DNA of 64,000 nucleotides, from positions 186,001 to 250,000 of the forward strand of contig NZ_VAUA01000005.1 in NCBI RefSeq assembly GCF_005771405.1, read 5' to 3'. The translations under genes were made by a program, and so were the position numbers. Below, in pieces: positions 9,332-17,634 of this stretch. The stretch's first letter is position 1; the number at the start of each line of letters is the position of its first letter. The notes beneath the pieces are model-generated. The model saw only the letters and a program-made list of their open reading frames with translations, was not told the DNA's origin and made no database searches. Source of the DNA: Parasedimentitalea maritima (GTDB taxonomy: Bacteria; Pseudomonadota; Alphaproteobacteria; Rhodobacterales; Rhodobacteraceae).

Positions 9332-10456
9332 CTAGGTTTTGGGCTTTCGCAACCGTGTGCGATGCCGCGCCAACCACAAAGCCGCAGTCATAAGCGGCAT
9401 ATCCAGATAACGCTGAGCATCGACTTCGACCATCAAGTCTTCAAAACTGATGACTTTGCAACGAATGTCCTCCCCTTCCGAGGCTAGACCTCCACCAGCC
9501 TCACGGCGAGACAGGTCTCCGATCCCCACAAAAATGTGAATAAATTCCCCCGATGCGCCGCTGGACGGATAGACCTGAGCAACAGCTTCCAAAGCCTCCA
9601 GTACCACCCCAGCTTCTTCCATTGCCTCACGATGTGCCGCTTGTTCCGCAGTTTCGCCCGGATCCACCAAACCGGCAACGGGCTCCCACATCCATGGGCT
9701 TTGCTCTCCAGCGATAAATGTGGCGGCACGGAACTGTTCAACCAACAACACCTCGTCGCGAACCGGGTCATAGGGCAAAACCACAGCCGCACGACCAACC
9801 AGCGCGGCACAACGGTTCATCACCGGGCTAAGACTGCCATCGTTGCGCCGAAACTGAAGATCCATTTCTTCCATGCCATAAAAGTTCAAGTGAGCGTGCT
9901 TGTGGGTATGCACAACCACATCCTCAGCAAGATCGTGATCCGGATCTTGCTGACGTGCCTGAGCTGCGATCCATGCCGCGGCCCGAGTGCGAACTGACGG
10001 GAAACACCGAGCCACCTCTGCTGCACTCATCCGGCCTTGATAGGCCATGACTTCCTGGGCTGCACGCAGGGTCAGAGCTCCCCAATTTGCGACCCATTCC
10101 TCTAAGTTCCAAGCAGGCCCCGTCTGCCATAGTCCAGGTTGAGGAAAATAGACCGAAGCCACTGCTTCAGTTCCGTCCTGCAATTGCAGCACAACGTCCT
10201 TCAGATCGTAGTCAAACCCGCCTTCATAGAAGTTAAGTGCCGCCACATCCTCATCGGAAAGCCCCTTGACCAATACCCCATGTGCAGCATGACTGGCCCG
10301 CTCTTCGATGGCTGGAAAAATCTCACCCTTAACCGCAAAAATACCATGCCCTGCCAAGCTGGCTGGACAAGTATCCAGATCAGCTCCAGATCGTCCGAGA
10401 ACCAGTTCCAACAATGCAGCGTAACGCAAAGTGCCGTAGAAGAAGAGATCCGTCAC
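9332..10456 (-). CDS. trgB: TrgB-like protein: gamma-glutamylcyclotransferase-like domain fused to a Nudix hydrolase
   Basis: The 374-residue protein has two parts. Residues 1-105 form an AIG2/gamma-glutamylcyclotransferase-like fold, recognised by LFFYGTLRY and the NFYEGGFDY region. Residues 215-365 are a Nudix hydrolase of the ADP-ribose pyrophosphatase type, with a complete Nudix box from Gly262 through Glu268, Arg276-Glu277 and Glu280-Glu281 to Val284. Residues 170-200 link the two. TrgB is one of the two tellurite-resistance genes described beside cysK in Rhodobacter. Its true substrate is not established, and a nucleoside-diphosphate sugar is the family expectation. It sits 29 bp after trgA in the same direction. 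Confidence 0.88.
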   Translation of the reverse strand: MTDLFFYGTLRYAALLELVLGRSGADLDTCPASLAGHGIFAVKGEIFPAIEERASHAAHGVLVKGLSDEDVAALNFYEGGFDYDLKDVVLQLQDGTEAVASVYFPQPGLWQTGPAWNLEEWVANWGALTLRAAQEVMAYQGRMSAAEVARCFPSVRTRAAAWIAAQARQQDPDHDLAEDVVVHTHKHAHLNFYGMEEMDLQFRRNDGSLSPVMNRCAALVGRAAVVLPYDPVRDEVLLVEQFRAATFIAGEQSPWMWEPVAGLVDPGETAEQAAHREAMEEAGVVLEALEAVAQVYPSSGASGEFIHIFVGIGDLSRREAGGGLASEGEDIRCKVISFEDLMVEVDAQRYLDMPLMTAALWLARHRTRLRKPKT

Positions 10457-10485
10457 GTGTGGTAACCTTTTGTTTTGTTGAAGTA

Positions 10486-10926
10486 CTAACGCCAGCGTCG
10501 AGATGCATTTTCGGTGGCTAGCCCAGAAACAATTGCCCCTATTAAAACAGTCACTATTACCTCGGGGACAAAAATCACAATAGCGTAGTCCAACCCGATC
10601 GTAAAAATCGCTGACAAGGCTTCAAATGGCCCACCATAGCGATTGCGCATGGCCAGCCGGAACATTTCATACGCACCTTGGATAAACAGCCCCCAAAACA
10701 ACAATACCGCGACGCCACTTATTCCATTGTTGAGGGCAGGCACAAACCCGCGCCCTGCTCGTTTACCCATCACGAACCACCCCACGAGGAGCCCTAAACA
10801 CATATTCAACGGCGTAAAGTAACCAAAATTGGTACCCTCTGGCATCAGAGGCATGATCTCTCCCGACAACAGAAATGCAAGTAGCGCGAGGCAGAGGGCA
10901 GCGGTCAGTCGTGCACCGGTTGGCAT
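10486..10926 (-). CDS. trgA: TrgA family inner-membrane protein (tellurite resistance locus)
   Basis: This 146-residue protein has four hydrophobic segments, around residues 7-25, 40-53, 67-88 and 110-135, and matches the TrgA family found next to trgB and cysK in Rhodobacterales. Recognisable stretches are PEGTNFGYFTPLNMCLGLLV and MGKRAGRGFVPALNNGISG. TrgA has no known biochemical activity; its role in tellurite resistance comes from work on Rhodobacter sphaeroides. It is the first gene of the minus-strand operon that continues through trgB, cysK, the MscS-like channel and alaX, so the promoter should lie within 10927-11040. Confidence 0.88.
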   Translation of the reverse strand: MPTGARLTAALCLALLAFLLSGEIMPLMPEGTNFGYFTPLNMCLGLLVGWFVMGKRAGRGFVPALNNGISGVAVLLFWGLFIQGAYEMFRLAMRNRYGGPFEALSAIFTIGLDYAIVIFVPEVIVTVLIGAIVSGLATENASRRWR

Positions 10927-11102
10927 AGATAAGATCCGTTTAATACTAGGAAAAGGCGGTCAGTATCGTCTTCAATTGATTTATTTTAGGAGCTTCCGAG
11001 CGATAGGCCTAGTGGAAATTCAGTGTTTCATCGGTATAGAAGTTTGATGCGATCACCCGCCACGCAAGCGAAGCATCAAACAACCATCATTGATGACCAA
11101 GG

Positions 11103-12326
11103 TCAGAGCACGGCTTCGAGAGCTGCGATCAGTGCCTTCATCTCGTCTTCTGAGGTATAGTGGGTAAAGCTAACACGTAGCACACCAGCATCGGGATCTG
11201 CGCCCAGGGCTTTTAGCGCACGCACCGCGTAAAAATCACCGCCCCCGGCCATAATCCCCAACTCTGCCAGTTTTGCAGCAACCGGCTCAGCAGGTCTGTT
11301 CAACTGAATGGCAACTGTAGGCGCACGCAATTCAGCTTTGTCCGGGCCAATCAGCCGCACATCGTTGCGCTCTCGCAGCATATCGAGAAGCGGTTGCAGC
11401 AGTTTCACTTCCTGAGCGCGCATGAGATCATGAACAAAGGCTGCTCGGGCAGTGTCGTCCTGTGAGGGTCCGCCATGATGATCGCACAACATTTCAATGT
11501 AATCAGCCATCCCGGCACAGGCGGCCACTTGTGCATGATCTGGACCTGCGGGCGTAAAGCGTTTGTACCCTACCCCTCCATTGAAATAGTGCGCCTGATT
11601 GGGCAGCAAGTCTGCCAGCGCTTTGCGCACCACCATCAGTCCCTGATGCGGACCATAGGTTTTGTAGGCCGAAAACAGATAGATGTCCGGCCCCAGCTCT
11701 CCAACATTGGGTAAACCATGCGGTGCATAAGATACGCCATCGACACAGACAAACGCCCCGGCCGCATGAGCCAATGCTGTAATTTCGGTCACAGGGTTGA
11801 TCTCGCCCACCACGTTTGAGCAATGAGGAAAACAAACCAGACGCACCTTGTCGTCCAAAAGTTTCTCAAGATCTGCTGGATCCAGATGCCCGGTCTGCGG
11901 GTCAATCATCCACTCCCGAATTTCAATACCTTCGTCCGCTAGCCGCCGCCAAGGGCCTGTATTGGCCTCGTGATCCTGGTTGGTCACGATAATTGCTTCG
12001 CCAGGATTTACGAACTTCCTAAAGGCCTGTGCCAGCACATAGACATTTTGACTTGTCGACGGGCCAAAGCTGAGCTCATCCGTCTCTACGCCCATCATAG
12101 CCGCAAGGCGAAGTCTGGCTTCGTCCATCTCAGCGCCCCCCAACGCCGAGGCTTCATAGGGGGCATAGGGTTGTACTTTACGCTGGCTGTAGAACCTTGT
12201 CAGCCGGTCAATAACTGGCTGACAAGTATATGACCCACCGGCATTTTCAAAAAATGCCTGTCCCTGCAGGCTGGGTTCGGAAAACGCAGGAAACTGGCTG
12301 CGTACAAAATCGATATCCAACGGCAT
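11103..12326 (-). CDS. Cysteine desulfurase-like class V aminotransferase-fold protein
   Basis: The protein has 407 residues and belongs to the PLP-dependent class V aminotransferase family, in the cysteine-desulfurase-like subgroup. The PLP lysine is in SAYKTYGPHQG, with the preceding aspartate in VCVDGVSYAPHGLP. Members of this subgroup lack a proven physiological reaction, so cysteine desulfuration is a guess by family. The start at 12326 has a GGGGAG ribosome binding site just upstream; the longer frame to 12380 does not. It is divergent from a VOC protein gene, with 128 bp between the starts. Confidence 0.85.
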   Translation of the reverse strand: MPLDIDFVRSQFPAFSEPSLQGQAFFENAGGSYTCQPVIDRLTRFYSQRKVQPYAPYEASALGGAEMDEARLRLAAMMGVETDELSFGPSTSQNVYVLAQAFRKFVNPGEAIIVTNQDHEANTGPWRRLADEGIEIREWMIDPQTGHLDPADLEKLLDDKVRLVCFPHCSNVVGEINPVTEITALAHAAGAFVCVDGVSYAPHGLPNVGELGPDIYLFSAYKTYGPHQGLMVVRKALADLLPNQAHYFNGGVGYKRFTPAGPDHAQVAACAGMADYIEMLCDHHGGPSQDDTARAAFVHDLMRAQEVKLLQPLLDMLRERNDVRLIGPDKAELRAPTVAIQLNRPAEPVAAKLAELGIMAGGGDFYAVRALKALGADPDAGVLRVSFTHYTSEDEMKALIAALEAVL

Positions 12327-12454
12327 GTTCACTCCCCAAAATATTGCCAAATCAGTGCCGTTGTTGACTGCACAGGTCAAGCCCTCTTGCTGACGTCAAA
12401 AACTGGCAACAGTCTCTGGCAACTTGGGAAGGTCAAAACAAAGGATGAATATCT

Positions 12455-12838
12455 ATGACTTACTCTCCCACACACTTCTTGGTCTGGGGCGAACTGCCCG
12501 TTACTGACTTGACTAAGGCTTGCGAGTTTTACGGCATCGTTACTGGCGCTACATTGCAAATCGACTCCAGCGGACCCAACCCTATTGCGATGTTTAAGCC
12601 AGCAGATGCTTGCTCAGGCGTCGCTTTGCATCTCTACCCCGGCAAACCCGCCAGCGACGGCTCCGGGCCCACGCTGCACCTAGCAGCAGAAGGTAAATTG
12701 GAAGACGTGATGGACCGAGTTACCAAAGCTGGAGGTGAGGTCACATCACCCGCCATCGAAATTCCAGCGGGTCGCTTTTTCTATGCAAAAGACCCAGACG
12801 GGAACTCTGTTGGTTTCTTTGTTGGGAACGATAACTAA
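12455..12838 (+). CDS. VOC family (glyoxalase/bleomycin resistance-like) protein
   Basis: This 127-residue protein is a single vicinal oxygen chelate domain built from two beta-alpha-beta-beta-beta modules. It begins THFLVWGELPVTDLTKACEF and ends FYAKDPDGNSVGFF, both hallmarks of the fold. Family members bind a metal ion and include glyoxalases, dioxygenases and antibiotic-binding proteins, and nothing here points to one of these. It is a one-gene unit followed directly by a terminator at 12848. Confidence 0.88.
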   Translation: MTYSPTHFLVWGELPVTDLTKACEFYGIVTGATLQIDSSGPNPIAMFKPADACSGVALHLYPGKPASDGSGPTLHLAAEGKLEDVMDRVTKAGGEVTSPAIEIPAGRFFYAKDPDGNSVGFFVGNDN

Positions 12839-12847
12839 GGTAGAAGA

Positions 12848-12872
12848 CCCCGGGTTGCTCCGGGGGCTTTTC
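12848..12872 (+). terminator. Intrinsic terminator after the VOC gene
   Basis: CCCCGG at 12848-12853 pairs with CCGGGG at 12860-12865 around a six-base loop, followed by GCTTTTC. It lies nine bases after the stop codon of the VOC gene. Confidence 0.8.
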
Positions 12873-13101
12873 GACTTGGGTGAATCACGGCTGTTGTTCT
12901 GAAACGTCGAATTGAACCCAAGCGGGAAGTTAGCGGAAGCGGGACAGCCTTAGCGTGCTCGAATGCCTTCCGAACTCCTACTGATGTGTTTCTGCAGCAA
13001 CACGGTTTGAGGCAATTGGTGATTTCAAAAAATCAAAGGAACATCTGATCTCTATCTTCAATAAGAGGCGCGTTAACGAAAAGTTACAGGCACGGAAACC
13101 T

Positions 13102-13974
13102 ATGTTCAATCGCCTCGCCTGCCTCCCTCAGATACTTGTGTTACTCACACTTTCAACTCCAATCACCGCCCAAAGCTTTAGTGCCGAATCCGACATATGG
13201 CTTCAAAAAGTAAATCCGGCTGGCGCCATGGACGACGGCGAAAGCTGTGACAGTGGCGGAACTGAGCTATGCGCCTCGGCGAGTGGCGGTGGCGTATATG
13301 CTGGTGGGTTGGTTTCATTCGAAAACGGCAACCAACTCTATTTGGATTTCACCTACGACGAGCACGGGGAAACCCACAGCAATCCGTCCTCCCGAAATGA
13401 CAATGCTCGGTATCACGGGTACGGCCTGCACTATTCGCTGGGTAACCCAAAGAGCCCATGGGGTATCTTTGCGACCTGGGCAAACGCCAACAACAATGCC
13501 GATGACGAGCATGGCGGCCCCTTGTTTGGTTTTGGTGCTGAAAAGGCTTGGGGCAATACATTTGTTCAGGCGGGATACATGCACATGGCAGATGACGGCC
13601 TGGATCCTGATCACGATGGCATAGAGGATATGACCTATATGAATATCGGACACTCTCGTCCCCTATTCAAAGGTCTGTTAACCGGCAATCTCGCCGCTGG
13701 ATTTGGAGATTTCGAAGAAAGCTTCGATCACGATGATGGTGAATGGATTCAGTTTGGCTTGCGCTATCAACAACCAATCTCAGAGCGACTGGATTGGTTT
13801 ATTGGGTATCAAGGCGATTTTGTACGGGTTGGCCGCACGTTGATTGACGAGCAGGCGACGTTCCACTCTGTCTATTTTGGTCTAAGTTTGAGTTTTGGCA
13901 ACAAGACCCGCAGTAGGTTCAAAACCCCTAATTTCCGGGCTCCTATTGTAAACGCTGGCGAGATGAACTCTTAA
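13102..13974 (+). CDS. Secreted outer-membrane beta-barrel-like protein of unknown function
   Basis: The 290-residue protein starts with a signal peptide, residues 1-24, with likely cleavage after ITAQ. The rest is rich in alternating aromatic and glycine residues, for example GVYAGGLVSFENGNQLYLDF and FIGYQGDFVRVGRTL, as expected of membrane-spanning beta strands. Asp-rich segments such as DPDHDGIEDMTYMN resemble calcium-binding loops. I do not recognise a named family; a porin-like or surface barrel is the best structural guess. The stop is followed at once by a strong terminator, and the gene is monocistronic. Confidence 0.7.
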   Translation: MFNRLACLPQILVLLTLSTPITAQSFSAESDIWLQKVNPAGAMDDGESCDSGGTELCASASGGGVYAGGLVSFENGNQLYLDFTYDEHGETHSNPSSRNDNARYHGYGLHYSLGNPKSPWGIFATWANANNNADDEHGGPLFGFGAEKAWGNTFVQAGYMHMADDGLDPDHDGIEDMTYMNIGHSRPLFKGLLTGNLAAGFGDFEESFDHDDGEWIQFGLRYQQPISERLDWFIGYQGDFVRVGRTLIDEQATFHSVYFGLSLSFGNKTRSRFKTPNFRAPIVNAGEMNS

Positions 13975-13987
13975 AGCTCGCGAAAGC

Positions 13988-14020
13988 CCTGGCGCGGCCG
14001 CTCCGCGCCAGGATTTGTTT
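13988..14020 (+). terminator. Strong intrinsic terminator between convergent genes
   Basis: A perfect 10-bp stem, CCTGGCGCGG at 13988-13997 with CCGCGCCAGG at 14003-14012, closes a five-base loop and is followed by ATTTGTTTT. It ends transcription of the beta-barrel-like gene and abuts the acuI stop codon on the other strand. Confidence 0.9.
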
Positions 14021-15012
14021 TACGCATTCACATCAACAACAACGCGTCCTTTAATCTCACCCTTTAAAATAGCCTCACCCAATTGCGGCAGATCGCTAAG
14101 TGAGGCGGGTTGAATCATCGCTTCCAGCTTATCCATCGGTAAATCCGAAGCAATGCGCTGCCAGGCCCGAAGACGGTTGTCATAAGGCTGCATGACACTG
14201 TCAATCCCTAGCAGGTTTACCCCGCGCAACAGAAATGGGATCACCGTAGCGGGCAAGCCCGCGCCTCCAGCCAAACCAACGGCCGCAACAGAAGCTCCAT
14301 ATTTCATCTGCCCCAGCACGCGCGCAAGCATGGCGCCACCAACGGCATCAACACAGCCCGCCCAGCTTTCTGCTTCCAGTGGGCGTTTAACAGTTTCATT
14401 GATCTCATCACGAGCAACAATTTGTGTCGCGCCCAAAGACGTCAAATACTCAGCTGCCTCTGGTCGTCCAGTAACACCTGCCACCTCGTACCCAAGATTG
14501 GCCAATATCGCAGTTGCAACTGACCCAACGCCCCCAGCGGCGCCCGTCACCAATACCGGACCATGGCCAGGTTTTAACCCATGGTCTTCCAAAGCCATGA
14601 CCGACAGCATCGCCGTGAAACCCGCTGTCCCAACAGCCATTGCCTGACGACTATCCAACCCTTTGGGCAAAGGCACCAGCCAGTCAGCTTTGACATTTGC
14701 TTTTTGGGAGTAGCCCCCCCAATGAGCTTCGCCAACCCGCCAGCCAGTCAACACTACCTTGTCACCAGGCTTGTACCGGTCGTCATTGCTCGCTTCCACG
14801 GTGCCTGAAAAATCAATTCCAGGAATATGTGGGTACTTGCGAACGAGCCCGCCACCAGGACCAATACACAGACCATCTTTGTAATTTACTGTGGAGTATT
14901 CCACCGCAACCGTCACCTCACCGTCTGGCAGCTGGTCCAGACTGACCTTTTCTACCGCAGCCGAGGTTTTGCCGCTTTCGCTATCTTTGTTTACAACTAA
15001 CGCATTGAACAT
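14020..15012 (-). CDS. acuI: NADPH-dependent acryloyl-CoA reductase AcuI
   Basis: This 330-residue MDR-family (zinc-free) oxidoreductase reduces acryloyl-CoA, a toxic intermediate of DMSP and acrylate metabolism, to propionyl-CoA with NADPH. The N-terminal catalytic domain includes YSTVNYKDGLCI and PHIPGIDFSGTV, and the Rossmann nucleotide motif VTGAAGGVGSVA follows at about residue 152. The overall sequence is that of roseobacter AcuI. The start ATG at 15012 has an AAGGAGAG ribosome binding site. It lies only 11 bp after dmdA, the same order as in Ruegeria pomeroyi, so the two are very likely one transcript. A GntR gene divergent from dmdA may control both. Confidence 0.93.
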   Translation of the reverse strand: MFNALVVNKDSESGKTSAAVEKVSLDQLPDGEVTVAVEYSTVNYKDGLCIGPGGGLVRKYPHIPGIDFSGTVEASNDDRYKPGDKVVLTGWRVGEAHWGGYSQKANVKADWLVPLPKGLDSRQAMAVGTAGFTAMLSVMALEDHGLKPGHGPVLVTGAAGGVGSVATAILANLGYEVAGVTGRPEAAEYLTSLGATQIVARDEINETVKRPLEAESWAGCVDAVGGAMLARVLGQMKYGASVAAVGLAGGAGLPATVIPFLLRGVNLLGIDSVMQPYDNRLRAWQRIASDLPMDKLEAMIQPASLSDLPQLGEAILKGEIKGRVVVDVNA

Positions 15013-15023
15013 AGTGCTCTCCT

Positions 15024-16127
15024 TCAAATCCAGAATTTATCGCGCACAGTCGCCACGCGCATACCGTCAGGCGTTTCGACTTCAAGTTTACTTCCCGCAT
15101 CCCAATGGGTCATCCGAACCAGACCAATTGCCACGTTCATCCGGAAATCCGGCGACCAAGCGGCCGAGGACACGCGCCCCACCCGCTTACCAGAAGCGTA
15201 TAGAGGCCAGTAATCGGTGCAGGCTGGGACAGGTTCTCCGCTGATGGAAAGTGGTCGGATCTGTTGAACCGGCCCTTCTTTTGCGACGCGCAACAGTGCA
15301 TCGCGACCAATGCAGCCAATCGCGGTATGAGTATCGCAGAACCGACCCAACCCACATTCGTGCGGTGTGTTATCGTCGGTCATATCATTGCCATAGCTCA
15401 GCAACCCACCTTCGATCCGCTCAATCAGATTGGGGCACCCTGCCCGCACATCCAAGTCTGCTCCAGCCTCAAATAGCTTATGCCAAAGCGGCATACCGAT
15501 TTCACTACCTTCAACATAGATCTCAAACCCGCCCTGTTTTGAATATCCAGATCGGGCAATGACCAAATCGCGCCCCTGGAACTGAAACAGGCCAAACCGG
15601 AAGAACCGGATATCGCGTATTTTGGAGCCAAATACCCGTTCCAAAAGCTCTTCAGCCTTAGGACCCTGTATTGCCAGCGGTGAAACATCTGGCTCATCGA
15701 CCAGAACATCCAACCGCCAACCGTTCGCAATGCCCTTGACCCAGTATAGCAAATCACTGTCAGCGATGGAGATCCACCATCGGTCCTCCGCCAACTTCAC
15801 CGCAACCGGGTCATTCAGCATACCACCCGTTTCGTCTACAATTGGCACATAGAAACACTGCCCAGACTGCATGCCCCTCAAGTCACGGGGCGTTAACATC
15901 TGCATTAGCCGCCCAGCATCTGGGCCGCGCAACTCCACCTGGCGTTCACAGGACACATCCCAGACCTGAACGTGTTTCTTTAGATGATGGTAGTCTGCCT
16001 CAATGCTCTCAAACACAGTTGGCAACAACATGTGATTGTAAACGGTGTAGGCTTTAACACCGGCTGCCTCGACACCTTCTGAAAAGGGGGTTCTGCGCAA
16101 ACGCCGCGATGGTGAAATCATTGCCAT
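15024..16127 (-). CDS. dmdA: Dimethylsulfoniopropionate demethylase
   Basis: The 367-residue protein belongs to the GcvT (aminomethyltransferase) fold and matches roseobacter DmdA, which transfers a methyl group from DMSP to tetrahydrofolate to give methylmercaptopropionate and 5-methyl-THF. DmdA features visible here include the N-terminal RRTPFSEGVEAAGVKAYTVY, the central SGYSKQGGFEIYVEG, and the stretch NLIERIEGGLLSYGNDMT, which tells DmdA apart from glycine-cleavage T protein. It is the first gene of the dmdA-acuI operon; dmdB, C and D are not in the window. The starts at residues 1 and 3 are both possible. Confidence 0.94.
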   Translation of the reverse strand: MAMISPSRRLRRTPFSEGVEAAGVKAYTVYNHMLLPTVFESIEADYHHLKKHVQVWDVSCERQVELRGPDAGRLMQMLTPRDLRGMQSGQCFYVPIVDETGGMLNDPVAVKLAEDRWWISIADSDLLYWVKGIANGWRLDVLVDEPDVSPLAIQGPKAEELLERVFGSKIRDIRFFRFGLFQFQGRDLVIARSGYSKQGGFEIYVEGSEIGMPLWHKLFEAGADLDVRAGCPNLIERIEGGLLSYGNDMTDDNTPHECGLGRFCDTHTAIGCIGRDALLRVAKEGPVQQIRPLSISGEPVPACTDYWPLYASGKRVGRVSSAAWSPDFRMNVAIGLVRMTHWDAGSKLEVETPDGMRVATVRDKFWI

Positions 16128-16208
16128 TGCTATCTCTCTGACTTGCTCGACGACTACATCAAGAAGGAATCACCACAGAATCCTTCGGCTCAACTCTTGC
16201 TTTTTTAG

Positions 16209-16233
16209 TGTCAGACTTTTAAATGTCAGACAA
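16209..16233. promoter_or_regulatory. Paired TGTCAGAC sites, candidate operator for the dmdA/GntR intergenic region
   Basis: TGTCAGAC occurs at 16209-16216 and again at 16224-16231, 15 bp apart and therefore on nearby helix faces. The second copy extends to the palindrome TGTCAGACA, which fits the GT-NNN-AC core bound by FadR-type GntR regulators. The sites lie 80 bp upstream of dmdA and 50 bp upstream of the GntR start, the expected place for a shared operator. The binding protein is inferred, not shown. Confidence 0.6.
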
Positions 16234-16280
16234 TAAAAACATTTGCGCATCTGCTCACAGCACAGACACGAGACAACAAA

Positions 16281-17012
16281 GTGAAAATTGACCCAAACAG
16301 TTCCGCCAACCTCTCGGCTCAAATCGCCAAAGCCATCCGTGACTCGATTGTTTCAGGAGACCTGATCATCGACGAACGGCTGCCTTCAGAGGCAGAGTTG
16401 GCTGACTACTTTCAAGTTTCACGCCCAACAGTTCGCGAAGCCCTGAAAAGATTGGCAGCCCAATCCCTTATCCGAACACAACGGGGTGCGACCGGTGGGG
16501 CATTTGTCAATCGGCTAAGCTTCAAAGAGGCCTATGCCGACCAAGTTACAACCTCGACCCTGTTGCTTTCTATGAATGAGGTTAGTTTCGATACGGCCTG
16601 TGAAGCTCGATATGCTCTGGAACGCGCATGCGCACCACTTTCTGCGAAACGCCGCACCGCTGATCAGTTGGCCACCATGCGCACCGAGATCTTTCGGCAA
16701 AGCCAACCCAGCCTGACCGACGAAGCCTATTGCGCGTCTGACGTCGCCTTTCACAGAGCCCTGGTAGATGGCGCAGACAATCCAGTGTTATCCTACCAGC
16801 TGGCGGGAGCTGTGGAAGCGATGCAACCGTTAATGAACATGATCACTTTTACAACTCGATCACGCGGGATCATGGTGTGCCTGCACAGCAGCATTGCGGA
16901 CGCGATTGAAAACGGCGACGGGGCGGAAGCCATCGATTGCTTGCATAACCTTGAGGCCGAAACCCGAAAAATTGCAGCCGATGTCTTCGCCGCCCGCGCT
17001 GCATCAAAATAG
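16281..17012 (+). CDS. GntR/FadR-type (FCD domain) transcriptional regulator
   Basis: This 243-residue regulator has a winged helix-turn-helix at residues 10-75, shown by RLPSEAELADYFQVSRPTVR and the basic wing QRGATGGAFV. An FCD effector-binding domain follows at about residues 98-230, with the metal-ligand pattern in DVAFHRALVDGADNP. It is divergent from dmdA, 153 bp away, and the intergenic region holds paired palindromic sites. Control of dmdA-acuI by this protein is an inference from position. The ligand is unknown; acryloyl-CoA, acrylate or DMSP would be logical candidates. Confidence 0.88.
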   Translation: MKIDPNSSANLSAQIAKAIRDSIVSGDLIIDERLPSEAELADYFQVSRPTVREALKRLAAQSLIRTQRGATGGAFVNRLSFKEAYADQVTTSTLLLSMNEVSFDTACEARYALERACAPLSAKRRTADQLATMRTEIFRQSQPSLTDEAYCASDVAFHRALVDGADNPVLSYQLAGAVEAMQPLMNMITFTTRSRGIMVCLHSSIADAIENGDGAEAIDCLHNLEAETRKIAADVFAARAASK

Positions 17013-17139
17013 TTCTCCCCCTTCTATCGAACGTTAGGCGTTTCACCAGAACGGGCACGCTTCTACGACTCTCCAGCGGTAATTGAGCTTTTTTTCAATC
17101 GACTGATCGCTTTCCCTCTTCAAATTCACCGAACCAAGG

Positions 17140-17480
17140 CCTATATTCGTCCTGTCTCTTCGGGGACTATGGACATAAATGCGCTCGTAATAAGCGGATC
17201 GGACCCGGGGGCGGTACCCGGCGTCTCCACCAAACATCCTTCATTTGGGGATCATGGGGACGAAATAGGATCGACGAACGTCTAAAGGGGTTAGCTTTGT
17301 CTCGGCTGTCTGCCACCGTTACCGGCGAAAACTGTACAATTGCAAATGACAATCGTGCTCCGGTAGCCCTCGCTGCGTAAGCAGTTCGGAAAACCGAAAA
17401 CTTAAGTCCTCTCGCTTTGCAGCGTTTGGCGGGGTTCGCAGGTACCTGGCAACAGAAACCTGCACTTCCCCCACCTTCTT
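17140..17480 (+). ncRNA. ssrA: tmRNA, circularly permuted two-piece form
   Basis: The gene has the alphaproteobacterial permuted order: acceptor piece first, coding piece second. The acceptor end CGTCTCC-A-CCA at 17222-17232 pairs with GGGGACG at 17256-17262, the 5' end of the coding piece. The 23 bases between them would be removed in processing. CCGGG and CCCGG at 17205-17221 form the T-arm. The resume codon GCA at 17342 opens a tag reading ANDNRAPVALAA with a TAA stop at 17378-17380, an alphaproteobacterial degradation tag ending in the Ala-Ala recognised by ClpXP. The outer ends are approximate. tmRNA rescues stalled ribosomes together with SmpB; smpB is not in the window. Confidence 0.93.
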
Positions 17481-17634
17481 TGTGCTATTGCCGTCGATCT
17501 GGATAGTTGAGGTCGTACGTAGTTCCAACAGACAACCATCTGAGCTTTCTACCTATTTCGCATCTGAAATCCGATTTTAAGGTTTTGTTGATTTGTCGTC
17601 GCCATTCTCACCTTGAATTTCAACGGGAGCAATC

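Noticed and set aside
5131-10926. Anti-phage or toxin-antitoxin interpretation of the trg operon
   Set aside because: All members have housekeeping or metal-resistance family matches, and no nuclease, toxin or sensor gene is present.
17013-17634. Short minus-strand frames between the GntR gene and the SnoaL-like gene
   Set aside because: They overlie the permuted tmRNA gene and have no ribosome binding sites or homology.
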